From an uncultured Mediterraneibacter sp. (GTDB lineage Bacteria > Bacillota > Clostridia > Lachnospirales > Lachnospiraceae), in contig CAKRWZ010000018.1 of assembly GCA_934418295.1 (NCBI GenBank), positions 1 to 27,240 of the forward strand: a stretch of DNA of 27,240 nucleotides, read 5' to 3'. Numbering within the stretch: position 1 is the stretch's first letter; every line of letters starts with the position of its first letter. Under the pieces are notes generated by a model that searched no databases, was not told the DNA's origin, and was given only the letters and a program-made list of their open reading frames with translations. This document shows, piece after piece, positions 1 to 8,607 of this stretch. A program made the position numbers and the translations under genes.

Positions 1-1298
1 AGAGAAAGATTGAACGCCGGATCTTTTGCGATCAACTCTAACAGATTGTTTTCAAGTCCCTTTTCTTTCACATTGCTCCCTGCCTCCATAGAAAGCTCGC
101 GGATCCGCTCATGCAGTTCCTGTCTGTCTCCGCCTGCTTTTACCGCATCCATCATAATATTTTCTGTTGCCATAAACGGCAGCTCACTCATCAGATGTTT
201 CTCGATCACTTTCGGATAAACAACCAATCCGTCTACCACGTTCAGGCAAAGATCCAGGATACCGTCAATCGCCAAAAATCCTTCCGGTATACTCAGACGT
301 TTGTTCGCAGAATCATCCAGAGTTCTCTCAAACCACTGAACGGCGGAAGTGATCGCCGGATTCAGTGCATCGATCATCACATATCTGGACAAGGAAGCGA
401 TCCTCTCGCTCCGCATCGGATTTCTCTTATACGCCATGGCAGAAGAACCGATCTGAGATTTTTCAAAAGGCTCCTCTACTTCCTTCAAATGTTGAAGCAG
501 TCGAATATCATTGGACATTTTATGGGCACTGGCTGCGATCCCTGCCAGGATGTTGGCCACTCTTGTATCTACTTTTCGGGAATAGGTCTGTCCGGAAACC
601 GGATAGCATGCTTTAAATCCCATTTTTTCTGCGATCATCGGATCGATCTGATCGATTTTCTCCTGATCTCCGTCAAACAGCTCCAAAAAACTTGCCTGGG
701 TTCCTGTGGTTCCCTTCGATCCCAGCAGTTTCAGACTTCCGAGAACATAATTTAAATCCTCCAGATCCATGAGGAACTCCTGCATCCAAAGTGTCGCTCT
801 TTTTCCTACCGTTGTCGGCTGCGCCGGCTGGAAATGGGTGAACGCCAGTGTCGGCTGCGCTTTGTAGCTCTCTGCAAATTTCGCCAGCTCTGCGATCACA
901 TTGACCAACTTCTTACGAACCAGTTTCAAAGCTTCCGACATGATGATCATGTCTGTGTTGTCCCCTACATAACAGGAAGTTGCTCCCAGATGGATGATTC
1001 CTTTTGCCTTCGGGCACTGTACCCCATAGGCATACACGTGGGACATTACGTCATGGCGCACCTCTTTTTCTCTGGCCTTCGCCACATCATAATTGATATT
1101 CTCCGCATGTTCTTTCAGCTCTGCGATCTGCTCATCCGTAATAGAAAGACCCAATTCTTTCTCTGTTTCGGCCAAAGCGATCCAAAGCTTTCTCCACGTC
1201 TTAAATTTCATGTCCGGAGAAAAAAGATACTGCATTTCTTTGCTGGCGTATCTCTCCGACAACGGACTTACATATCTGTCATTCTTCATCTTCTTCAT
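1..1298 (-). CDS. purB: Adenylosuccinate lyase, C-terminus cut by the window edge
   Basis: PurB splits fumarate from SAICAR and from adenylosuccinate, two steps of purine synthesis in the cytoplasm. The visible 432 codons read MKKMKNDRYVSPLSERYAS at the start and carry the fumarase/lyase signature SSAMAYKRNP at about residues 285-294 (bases 417-446), which supplies the mobile catalytic loop. The early text HVYAYG..CPKAKGIIHLGATS is the substrate-binding part of the same superfamily. Roughly 45 residues are probably missing at the C-terminus, judged from family length. I place the start at 1298 because AGGAAGG (1304-1310) sits 5 nt before that ATG; the second in-frame ATG at 1289 would be 14 nt away. 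The gene overlaps the end of purF by 20 bp, which suggests translational coupling within one purine operon. The family call is secure; the exact start is less so. Confidence 0.95.
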   Translation of the reverse strand, partial: MKKMKNDRYVSPLSERYASKEMQYLFSPDMKFKTWRKLWIALAETEKELGLSITDEQIAELKEHAENINYDVAKAREKEVRHDVMSHVYAYGVQCPKAKGIIHLGATSCYVGDNTDMIIMSEALKLVRKKLVNVIAELAKFAESYKAQPTLAFTHFQPAQPTTVGKRATLWMQEFLMDLEDLNYVLGSLKLLGSKGTTGTQASFLELFDGDQEKIDQIDPMIAEKMGFKACYPVSGQTYSRKVDTRVANILAGIAASAHKMSNDIRLLQHLKEVEEPFEKSQIGSSAMAYKRNPMRSERIASLSRYVMIDALNPAITSAVQWFERTLDDSANKRLSIPEGFLAIDGILDLCLNVVDGLVVYPKVIEKHLMSELPFMATENIMMDAVKAGGDRQELHERIRELSMEAGSNVKEKGLENNLLELIAKDPAFNLS

Positions 1299-2742
1299 CC
1301 TGTCCTTCCTGTATCTCCCCAAGTGCCATGCTCACATCGCCTTTCGGCACCTCCATGGGATATTTCCCGGTGAAACATGCTGTACAGCAGGAAAGTTCTT
1401 CTACCGTGTCTTTTAACAATTCCACCTTCATATACCCAAGGGAATCTGCGCCGATCTTCTCGCGGATTTCTTCCGTCGTAAGAGAATGGGCGATCAGCTG
1501 CTCATTGGAGGGTACATCTGTCCCAAAATAGCAAGGGTATAAAAACGGCGGCGAACTGATCCTTACATGAACTTCCGTTGCCCCTGCCTTTTTTAACATT
1601 TTAATGATATTTGCAGAAGTCGTTCCGCGCACGATGGAGTCGTCTACCATAACGATCCGTTTCCCGCGTACCACTTCTTCGATCACATTCAATTTGATCT
1701 TTACACTGGACTCCCGGTCTTCTTGTTTGGGCTTGATAAAAGTACGTCCCACATAGCTGTTCTTGTGGAATGCCATTCCGTAAGGGATCCCGGATTCTTC
1801 GGAGTATCCTTTGGCGGCGACCAGACCGGACTCCGGCACGCCCACCACCAGATCTGCCTCTACCGGATAGGATTTCGCCAATGCTTTTCCGGCAAGGATC
1901 CTGGATCTGTAAACGTTTACCCCGTCCAGGACACTGTCCATCCGTGCGAAATAAATATACTCAAAAATACAGCGTGCCTGCTTTTCCGTCGAGATCGCCA
2001 TACTTTCATCCGACTTTATACCGTTTTTCGTAATACTTACGATCTCCCCGGGCTTTACATCCCGGATAAACTCTGCACCTACCGCTGAAATCGCACAGCT
2101 TTCAGATGCGAGAAAATACGTGTTGTCCCGTTTTCCGATACAAAGCGGCTTCAAGCCCCACGGATCACGGGCTCCGATCAGCTTCCTCGGACTGTTGATG
2201 ACCAGGGCGTAAGCTCCCTTCATCTGTTTCATCGCATTTTTAACGGCTTCCTCCACCGTTTTCGTGGTCAGACGTTCCCGCGCAATATAATAAGCGATCA
2301 CCTCCGAATCACCGGTGGTCTGAAAAATAGAACCGCTGTATTCCAGATTTCTTCGCATCTCAACAGCGTTTACCAGGTTTCCGTTATGGGCAATCGACAA
2401 GATCCCTTTTACATAATTGATCACCAGCGGCTGTGCGTTTTGCACGGTGGATCCGCCTGCCGTCGAATACCGCACATGACCAACCCCCAGATTGCCTTGC
2501 AGGCGCTCCAGATCTTCCTCTTCAAAAAGATCTTTTACATAGCCCAACCCTTTTTTCTGTAAAACTTTTCTTTTGCCGTAAGTATCTGTCACCGCGATCC
2601 CGCAGCTTTCCTGCCCGCGGTGCTGCAGTGCAAAAAGTCCGTAATAAATGGATGACGCAACATTTCTCCCATCCATATCGTAAGCGCCGAACACACCGCA
2701 CTCTTCTCCCATACCGGTTTCTACTCTTTCAAATTCACTCAT
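1279..2742 (-). CDS. purF: Amidophosphoribosyltransferase (glutamine PRPP amidotransferase)
   Basis: PurF transfers glutamine nitrogen to PRPP to give 5-phosphoribosylamine, the committed step of purine synthesis. The N-terminal Ntn-hydrolase nucleophile is Cys15 in GEECGVFG, preceded by a short propeptide that is probably removed as in the Bacillus enzyme. The PRPP site reads IVMVDDSIVRGTTS. Cysteines in the KQARCIFEY, FLYPCYFG and SCCTACF contexts match the [4Fe-4S] ligands of the gram-positive type. I start at the fourth codon of the longest frame (2742) because AAAGGA lies 8 nt before that ATG, while it directly abuts the first ATG at 2751. The C-terminus is an acidic tail of Asp/Glu repeats whose DNA also carries the purB start. 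The gene is transcribed from the promoter at 2793-2821 and is followed by purB. Confidence 0.96.
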   Translation of the reverse strand: MSEFERVETGMGEECGVFGAYDMDGRNVASSIYYGLFALQHRGQESCGIAVTDTYGKRKVLQKKGLGYVKDLFEEEDLERLQGNLGVGHVRYSTAGGSTVQNAQPLVINYVKGILSIAHNGNLVNAVEMRRNLEYSGSIFQTTGDSEVIAYYIARERLTTKTVEEAVKNAMKQMKGAYALVINSPRKLIGARDPWGLKPLCIGKRDNTYFLASESCAISAVGAEFIRDVKPGEIVSITKNGIKSDESMAISTEKQARCIFEYIYFARMDSVLDGVNVYRSRILAGKALAKSYPVEADLVVGVPESGLVAAKGYSEESGIPYGMAFHKNSYVGRTFIKPKQEDRESSVKIKLNVIEEVVRGKRIVMVDDSIVRGTTSANIIKMLKKAGATEVHVRISSPPFLYPCYFGTDVPSNEQLIAHSLTTEEIREKIGADSLGYMKVELLKDTVEELSCCTACFTGKYPMEVPKGDVSMALGEIQEGQDEEDEE

Positions 2743-2792
2743 ATTCTGCATCCTTTACCAAACCTCAAGTGTCCTTGATCTCTACCGTTTTC

Positions 2793-2821
2793 AGTATAAT
2801 ACAGGGAATTTTAAAAATCAA
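2793..2821 (-). promoter_or_regulatory. Promoter of purF-purB
   Basis: On the minus strand TTGATT (2816-2821) and TATACT (2793-2798) are separated by exactly 17 bp, a good housekeeping sigma match. It sits about 50 bp before the purF start and separates the purine genes from the upstream operon. A 5-bp GC hairpin (CGCGG-TTTT-CCGCG) lies just before the -35 box. No purine riboswitch is apparent in the short leader. Confidence 0.75.
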
Positions 2822-2881
2822 TATTCCGCGGAAAACCGCGCTGTGTACGTTTATTATTTATTTTTCGGTCCATTTATTAGG

Positions 2882-2902
2882 ATATCTAATACCCTTAGAT
2901 AT
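2882..2902 (-). repeat. Inverted repeat at the end of the TPR gene
   Basis: ATATCTAA and TTAGATAT form a perfect 8-bp stem with a 5-nt loop, overlapping the TAA stop of the TPR gene. The stem is nearly all A/T and no run of T follows, so it is at best a weak transcription end for the three-gene operon upstream. Confidence 0.35.
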
Positions 2903-3662
2903 GGCTTCTTCTGTACTGGTATTTCCAGTCTTCCAGATCCTTTACCGTAAAATCCCGTTCGGTCTCCCGGGTAATATCAAAGCATTTTTGCCGCATGGCA
3001 GAATTGATCTCCACAAACGCTTCATTTTTGGTCAGCAAAATGTGGTATTCTTCCATCGACATATACTTATAGGAAGCATAGAGATAAGACTCCAGCATGG
3101 ACATATCTCCGCAGATGATAAAAGCCTTGTTATACATTTTCGCCGATTCCTGATACAAAAACAACTTTCCGTAGGCAGCCCCCATGTTGGCATAAATATG
3201 ACCATAGAACTTTTCATCTACGCTCTCGTCTTTGTCCTGATTTAAAATCGCCTGATAGACCAGGATCGCTTCCTCCCACTCACCGCTTTCCAGAAGGTTG
3301 TCCCCCTTGTATTTCTGACGCTCGATATCTTTTTGATTCTTCAGCCGCTCCAGCACATTCTGGATCCGAATCATCTCCGACTCGTTGTAAATATGGGAAT
3401 CTGCCAGGATCATCAGGACAAATTTTTCGATGGAACCGCGAAGCCGCAGAAGATCCCGTAGCCGTTCCGCCAGATCTTTCAGCTCCAGCTCGTCCTCCAG
3501 CCATCTGCACAGCTGCTCGTTCATGATGGTGTAATCTACCAGATACAGATTGTTGCATAGATAGTAACACAATTCTTCAATGGTATAGATTTTTCGATGT
3601 ATCCTCGTAATGTCATAAGGATGCTGTGCATGCTTATAATGACATAGAATTAAACTTCCCAT
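2895..3662 (-). CDS. Cytoplasmic TPR protein, third gene of the DUF5717/DUF5716 operon
   Basis: I do not recognise a named function. The 255-residue product has no signal peptide or membrane segment. An N-terminal helical part opens MGSLILCHYKHAQHPYDI. Two tetratricopeptide-like repeats follow at roughly residues 112-185 (a unit beginning KYKGDNLLESGEWEEAI and one beginning YANMGAAYGKLFLYQESA). TPRs usually bind partner proteins, so it may act as an adaptor for the Hsp70-like protein encoded just upstream. The start is set at 3662, the second of two adjacent ATGs, because AGGAGG lies 5 nt before it and only 2 nt before the first. It overlaps the upstream gene by 29 bp, which points to coupled translation and a shared role. 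The role as a chaperone partner is inference. Confidence 0.8.
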   Translation of the reverse strand: MGSLILCHYKHAQHPYDITRIHRKIYTIEELCYYLCNNLYLVDYTIMNEQLCRWLEDELELKDLAERLRDLLRLRGSIEKFVLMILADSHIYNESEMIRIQNVLERLKNQKDIERQKYKGDNLLESGEWEEAILVYQAILNQDKDESVDEKFYGHIYANMGAAYGKLFLYQESAKMYNKAFIICGDMSMLESYLYASYKYMSMEEYHILLTKNEAFVEINSAMRQKCFDITRETERDFTVKDLEDWKYQYRRSHI

Positions 3663-4920
3663 CATTGCCTCCTAAATGTATCGTCTTTTCCGCCTGGAAA
3701 TCCGTCATCGGGAAAAATTCTCCAAAACCGACATCTTTCACCGTGATCTTGCAATTTTTTTCGTCTAAAAACAAAGTTTCGATCTGTAATCTGGTGGAGT
3801 ATTCCGTCCGTTTTGGCAGTCCCGCCAGCGAAATTTTTTCCGTTTTCAGTGAACCCTGCACCAGAGATTCCACATGGAATTCCAATTCGTCCACATCGTT
3901 GACCAGGATTTCCCACTGATTATCGGATTCATACCATTGATTTCCCCAAGAAACAATAGGATACCATTCCTCCTGGCCGTCTACCCGCATATTTAAAGTC
4001 ACCCGATCCGTCAGCTTGCTGTCATCCAAATAGACCGGATTTTCGATATGGTTGTGCTTTTTCCGGTAAGCCGTGTAGCAGGCGCCCTTACTGTAAAGAT
4101 TGTTTCCGATAAATGCCCGGCGCCCGTTGCAGAGCACCCGAAGAGACCTTGGATACCAGTTATTCTCAAACCCTTCGCCGGTCAAAAAGACCGAAGAGAC
4201 TTTACGCTTGTCAAACACACTCTGTACAAACTTGCAAAAACGTTCATCTGCTTCTTTGGCTTTGTCTTCGTTCAAAACCGGATAAACTGCCGCCAACTCT
4301 TTCATGTGGGCATTTGCCACCTCATCCACCGTCACAAAGGTTGCCTTGCTCATGGGGAGCTCCGGACGCAGTTTCCGCAGCATGAAAGCGCTGATCTCAT
4401 TTCGGTTGCAGTGGAATAAGGCCGCGTCATACTGCCACAGTTCTTTCGGCTGATAAAACAAGTAATTGCAAAAGCTTTCTTTATAATCCTGCACAAACAC
4501 ATCTTTTTTCCCGATGTTCATCCGCGCTGCGATCCCCCGGAGCATCTGTGCGATATCCTCCGTCAGTTTCGGGACGCTGAACACGAGCTTGTCGATCCCC
4601 GAAAGACTCTGCAAAGACAGATCGATAAATTTTGCCAGAAGCCAGACCGCATCGTAAATTTCCTCTCCCAGCTGGATCTTCTCTCCGTTCAGGCTCCGGG
4701 ACATCAATCTGCCCGCCGTATATCCTTCTTTGAGAGACATCACACGCTTCGCTTCTTTTCCGTAAACCCAAGTATCGCGGAATCTTCCGATGATCAATGG
4801 AATCTGATAATTTTCTGAATCTGTCTCCAACGTCTCCGGCTCGATCTGCTGCTCATTATAATAACTGATCTGACAGCTTTTTTCATTGATATCATATCCT
4901 ATGATACTGCCGTGTGCCAT
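3634..4920 (-). CDS. Degenerate Hsp70/actin-fold protein, probably DUF5716 family
   Basis: This 428-residue protein follows the order of an Hsp70 ATPase domain. A phosphate-1-like strand pair is at 5-21 (GSIIGYDINEKSCQISYY). A WVYGKEAKR segment at 51-59 matches the Hsp70 IGDAAK region. A DKLVFSVPK segment at 110-118 matches VITVPA. An adenosine-site-like stretch is at 243-284 (SVFLTGEGF then a GACYTAY end). The nucleotide loops are eroded: the GTT of phosphate 1 is absent, and the GGGT of phosphate 2 is replaced by HCNRNEISAF (170-179). Residues 295-415 look like beta strands and could correspond to a substrate-binding domain. There is no signal peptide. AGGAGG lies 8 nt before the ATG, and the gap to the preceding gene is 16 bp. 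The DUF5716 name is from memory; the Hsp70 resemblance is read from the sequence by eye. Confidence 0.8.
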   Translation of the reverse strand: MAHGSIIGYDINEKSCQISYYNEQQIEPETLETDSENYQIPLIIGRFRDTWVYGKEAKRVMSLKEGYTAGRLMSRSLNGEKIQLGEEIYDAVWLLAKFIDLSLQSLSGIDKLVFSVPKLTEDIAQMLRGIAARMNIGKKDVFVQDYKESFCNYLFYQPKELWQYDAALFHCNRNEISAFMLRKLRPELPMSKATFVTVDEVANAHMKELAAVYPVLNEDKAKEADERFCKFVQSVFDKRKVSSVFLTGEGFENNWYPRSLRVLCNGRRAFIGNNLYSKGACYTAYRKKHNHIENPVYLDDSKLTDRVTLNMRVDGQEEWYPIVSWGNQWYESDNQWEILVNDVDELEFHVESLVQGSLKTEKISLAGLPKRTEYSTRLQIETLFLDEKNCKITVKDVGFGEFFPMTDFQAEKTIHLGGNDGKFNSMSL

Positions 4921-4936
4921 AAAAAAGGCCTCCTAA

Positions 4937-7900
4937 CTAATATTGTCTGAAAAACTCGTTTGCCATCTTATCTTCTGCCGCATAATCTGCCATGCGTTCT
5001 TTCCGCTCTTCTCCGGAAGCCTCCATGATCTGGTTCAGACGTCCGTATCTTCCTGCCGTGCCGGCATCGTGCTTCATGATGAACATTTCCTTTTCACTGC
5101 GGTATGTGTTGCCGTCGATGGTTTCTTTAAAATAATATTTCAACTTTTCGTTTGTATACAGCACGAATTTTTTCACATAAATATTTTCATACATCGGGAT
5201 CAGCATTTCCGAGGAATAATCCACCACTTCCGCCTCATCCGACTGGATCTGATAATAAAGGATCACACAGCTGTCCGGCTGTCCGTGATACTCGATCATC
5301 GTTTTGTCCCAAAGTTGAAGCTCCATCAGCCATTCTTCTTCATATTTCAGGAAGAACGGGAAATAGATCTGCCGTCCGCAAAGCTCCTGCAGGAATTTCT
5401 TCAAGGTTTTCCGGATCAGCTCGTTGTATTCTCTGGAAGAATAGTATTTCAAAACCGCGATCTTGCAAATATCCTCTGTATCCTCGCCCTTTTCGTATTC
5501 TTTGCATATGATATCGATCACACTTCTCTGGATCTTACGCTCTTCCACCACATAGGCCCTGGACACATAGACCAGATACGCCTGCTGCAGACGGAAGTAA
5601 GCACCGGAAGCATAATAATCTTCAAAAATATCCACTTCACCGAACATCTGCTCTGAAAACAACATCTGGGTCAGGATTCGCTCTGACAGCTCATGTGTGT
5701 GCACTTCATACTCTTTGGCTTCCTGCCAAAGCTCTTTCATATCCCGGGTGGAACCGCAGAAATATTTGGCCAAATACGTCAGCAGTACTTTGTCGTACTG
5801 ACCTTTCTGGAATAATGCGAAACAAAGATAGGTCAAAAAATCATCGTTGACATAATTGGTCTCCCGGATGGTCTTGCTGCACAGGGCAAACAGATCTTCC
5901 TCCCGGAAATTCTCAACACCTCTCTCCTGCACGTATTCCAGCGTCATTTCCTGTTCTTCCGTCACTACCCTGGGAGCAAACAGGTCTGTCAGGTATTTTC
6001 TGCACAGATCCATATAACGCAGCTCATAAAACAGTCGTTTGCTGTCATAAGGAATGGAATCCGCATAGTGCCGTCCGTCTTTGCCTTCCCATATGATCCG
6101 GTCTGTTTTCGCATACAGAAAGACCTGAGCCCCGTACTGAGTATAAGGCACCCGCTGGGTAACCGTTCCCTCCTGGCCGATCACCAGTACAAACTTCATG
6201 TTAGAAAGCTTTGTCGTGATCAGATACGCATGACAAACATCGTATAATGCACGGACGCGTTCCCTGTCCAATGCATCCTCTACGACAAACCGCTTATAAA
6301 TGATCCGCAGTCTGTCGTCGATCCTTCTTTGAACCAGCTGATTCCATGCAAAAATCTCCATCTCATCCCGGTAGTGGGCATAAATTTCAGAGGACTCATC
6401 TTCGTAAGTGATCAAATTAGAATAAAGCAGCGCTTTCTTCTGCACATCCAACGTATTTCCATGCATGAAATAAAGATAAACGGATCTCGGAAGTGCTTTC
6501 CGGAAATGATCCGGCTGCAAAGATTCCATATAATATTCGTAAAGCTGTGCGATCTTCAGCTCCGCATCCACCGCTTTTTCATACCAGAAAAAGCAGGAAG
6601 AATCCACACGATTTCCTTTGATCAACAGCGTACAGATCGCCGTCAGGATCATCGGTTCCTCATACATTTTATATGCATATACCAGCGTCTGGTACAAATG
6701 CCGGTCAAACTGCTTCATCTGGCTGGCCAGATTGGCTGTGTAAAGTGCCAGTTCTTTCGTCATCAGCTTATATTTTGCCGAAAACAGCAAGACCTGGATC
6801 TCGAACTCTCCCAGCCGTTTCAGGGAAGAACTTTTATCCCGGTAGCATTTAAATGCCTCCATATAAAACAGCACGCTGTGGGCTCCCTGGTAAAATTGGT
6901 TTTCCAGGGCGCGGAGCCGCTCGCTGTAGATCCGGTACTCCTGATCCACATTGATCAGCATACACAGGATCTGCCAGCTCTCAGGGTGCTTCATATAGGT
7001 TCTGGACAACTCTTCCGCCACTTTTTTCTGTCCTACGCTGTCGTTAGAGATCTGCGTCGTCAGGAACAGATAATATGAACTCAATTCTACATTTTTTCCG
7101 ATAGCAAACCGATTATAGTTGTAAGATTCCAGAATTCCTCTGGCTTCTTCCTTGCGGTCTCCCAATATATAAATGTGCGCCTGCACCAGTCGATAATATT
7201 CATTGTCTTCGTCCAGCTGGCGGATATGCTCGATCTGTCGGAGTGCATCTTCCACCCAGGCACTCTTCTCTTTCTTTCCGCCTTCGCAGGCCATATAATC
7301 CTTTAACAGAGCTGCAAACTCCATGTCTGCCATACGATAGTCTTCGTTCCGCTCCACATTCTTTTCCACGACCACTTCATAGACCAGCGTCTCATAAGGA
7401 CTTTCCATTATGATCTGGCCAAAGTTGCTGCCATCGTGGAGTTTTTCTGCTTTGATCAGATATTCCAGACGATAGGAATTGCCGATAAACTCATCGGTCG
7501 TCACCTTGGTGTGCTCTACCTCCAGGAAATCCCCCTTGGTCGTAACGTCAAAGGACTGATAACCCCAAGTATTTTTCGTGATGGTAAGTGTTTCCTTGCG
7601 AGTCTCCGGAACGGACAAAAAGGCACGGCTTTCTTCTTCCAGCAAAAGGAATAATTTTTCCTTCTGTTTGCAGCCCACCAAAAATTCTTCCAGTGCCTGG
7701 GAATCCAGTTCCCATTTCCGCATATTGTCATAAAGCGCCTGCACCCGCTTGTCTTCGTATTTCAGGATCTCATAAAAATCTCTGGAACGAAACAGCTTTT
7801 CTGCTTCCGCAAAATCCTTGAACGCCAGCTTTTTAAAATCCTCAAGGCTCTGCACCTTTCCGTAGGCAGTCATCACAAAAGGCTTTTCTATGATTGCTGT

Positions 7901-8224
7901 AAATGTAATGTCATATTCGCCCCCGCTGCAGACAATCGTAAATTTTCCGTGCTCTACATGCCCCGGTACAAGGCCGGTGCCGTCATATGTATAATAAATA
8001 TTGACCGGATTTCCTTCAAAGCCCTGCTCCATGCATTTGATCCGGTAAGAAGACGGGTAAACCAGCCCCCTGATATTCCCCTCATTCTGATTTTGCAGCG
8101 AAAAACTGCCCTGGTAGATCTCGCCCTCTCCGACCCGCATCACGATCCGGGTTTCCGGAAATACGATTTCCGGCTGCGGAGTTGTAAAGTCTCCTTTTGC
8201 AAAACGTTTGATCTTGTTTTTCAC
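4937..8224 (-). CDS. Large (1095 aa) scaffold-like protein, probably DUF5717 family
   Basis: The function is unknown. The chain has no signal peptide or membrane helix and appears cytoplasmic. Two beta-rich, immunoglobulin-like stretches lie at about 18-115 (RIVMRVGEGEIYQGSFSL to CSGGEYDITFTAIIEKP) and 210-290. A long helical region to about 690 has many Tyr/Leu-rich helix pairs resembling a TPR-type solenoid. A short beta segment around 690-740 (KFVLVIGQEGTVTQRVPY) precedes more helices, and a beta segment lies near the C-terminus. The start is GTG at 8224, with AGGTG 7 nt upstream. It is the first gene of the operon with the Hsp70-like and TPR genes, behind the promoter at 8332-8360. I infer a scaffold that holds or presents clients to the Hsp70-like partner. 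The DUF5717 assignment is from memory. Confidence 0.8.
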   Translation of the reverse strand: MKNKIKRFAKGDFTTPQPEIVFPETRIVMRVGEGEIYQGSFSLQNQNEGNIRGLVYPSSYRIKCMEQGFEGNPVNIYYTYDGTGLVPGHVEHGKFTIVCSGGEYDITFTAIIEKPFVMTAYGKVQSLEDFKKLAFKDFAEAEKLFRSRDFYEILKYEDKRVQALYDNMRKWELDSQALEEFLVGCKQKEKLFLLLEEESRAFLSVPETRKETLTITKNTWGYQSFDVTTKGDFLEVEHTKVTTDEFIGNSYRLEYLIKAEKLHDGSNFGQIIMESPYETLVYEVVVEKNVERNEDYRMADMEFAALLKDYMACEGGKKEKSAWVEDALRQIEHIRQLDEDNEYYRLVQAHIYILGDRKEEARGILESYNYNRFAIGKNVELSSYYLFLTTQISNDSVGQKKVAEELSRTYMKHPESWQILCMLINVDQEYRIYSERLRALENQFYQGAHSVLFYMEAFKCYRDKSSSLKRLGEFEIQVLLFSAKYKLMTKELALYTANLASQMKQFDRHLYQTLVYAYKMYEEPMILTAICTLLIKGNRVDSSCFFWYEKAVDAELKIAQLYEYYMESLQPDHFRKALPRSVYLYFMHGNTLDVQKKALLYSNLITYEDESSEIYAHYRDEMEIFAWNQLVQRRIDDRLRIIYKRFVVEDALDRERVRALYDVCHAYLITTKLSNMKFVLVIGQEGTVTQRVPYTQYGAQVFLYAKTDRIIWEGKDGRHYADSIPYDSKRLFYELRYMDLCRKYLTDLFAPRVVTEEQEMTLEYVQERGVENFREEDLFALCSKTIRETNYVNDDFLTYLCFALFQKGQYDKVLLTYLAKYFCGSTRDMKELWQEAKEYEVHTHELSERILTQMLFSEQMFGEVDIFEDYYASGAYFRLQQAYLVYVSRAYVVEERKIQRSVIDIICKEYEKGEDTEDICKIAVLKYYSSREYNELIRKTLKKFLQELCGRQIYFPFFLKYEEEWLMELQLWDKTMIEYHGQPDSCVILYYQIQSDEAEVVDYSSEMLIPMYENIYVKKFVLYTNEKLKYYFKETIDGNTYRSEKEMFIMKHDAGTAGRYGRLNQIMEASGEERKERMADYAAEDKMANEFFRQY

Positions 8225-8331
8225 CTTTGTTCACCTGCTCATCTTTTTTATCCACTCGGAATTTTCCAAAACTCTGGTATTTCACTGTATTTCCGGGACT
8301 TTTCAGACTTGCCCCTTTCCCCAATACTAGA

Positions 8332-8360
8332 ATTATACATGATTGCCAGATATCTTGCAA
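8332..8360 (-). promoter_or_regulatory. Promoter of the DUF5717-DUF5716-TPR operon
   Basis: On the minus strand TTGCAA (8355-8360), a 17-bp spacer and a perfect TATAAT (8332-8337) lie about 105 bp before the GTG start of the large gene. The leader between them contains GGGGAAAGGGG but no riboswitch I recognise. Confidence 0.75.
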
Positions 8361-8398
8361 TGCCGTTACAGAAAGTTTTGGTGGCTTTTATCCGCGCA

Positions 8399-8416
8399 TT
8401 GTATACAAGCATACAA
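8399..8416. repeat. Palindromic operator-like site upstream of the DUF5717 promoter
   Basis: TTGTATACAA is a perfect 10-bp palindrome, followed at once by GCATACAA, a further half-site-like copy. It lies about 40 bp upstream of the -35 box, where an activator or repressor could bind. No regulator is identified. Confidence 0.3.
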
Positions 8417-8515
8417 CATGTTTTTCTGGATTACTGCCGGAAATATCAGGTTATCCGACACCCCCTCGGGCGATCACAAAAAATTTTTAACCACCGAAAG
8501 AGCCCTGCAAGCGTC

Positions 8516-8548
8516 AGAAGAGCAGGAAGCCCTGCTCCCTGCTCTTCT
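8516..8548. repeat. Strong hairpin in the carB-DUF5717 gap
   Basis: An 11-bp perfect stem (AGAAGAGCAGG with its complement) encloses an 11-nt loop about 60 bp downstream of carB. No T-run follows directly on the minus strand; the nearest is 8480-8485, some 30 nt on. It may still help end carB transcripts or protect their 3' ends. The rest of the 383-bp gap (8225-8607) holds the operon promoter and the palindrome above; I see no gene in it. Confidence 0.45.
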
Positions 8549-8607
8549 ATATTTTCTGCAAACTCTTATTTCTAATAATGATTTAAATTACACAATCTGC
8601 TTACCCA

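Noticed and set aside
111..755. Plus-strand frame opposite purB
   Set aside because: No ribosome site; the minus strand clearly encodes the conserved lyase, so this is an antisense shadow.
2433..3245. Plus-strand frame spanning the purF promoter and the TPR gene end
   Set aside because: It crosses two genes and a promoter on the other strand and has no domain or ribosome site.
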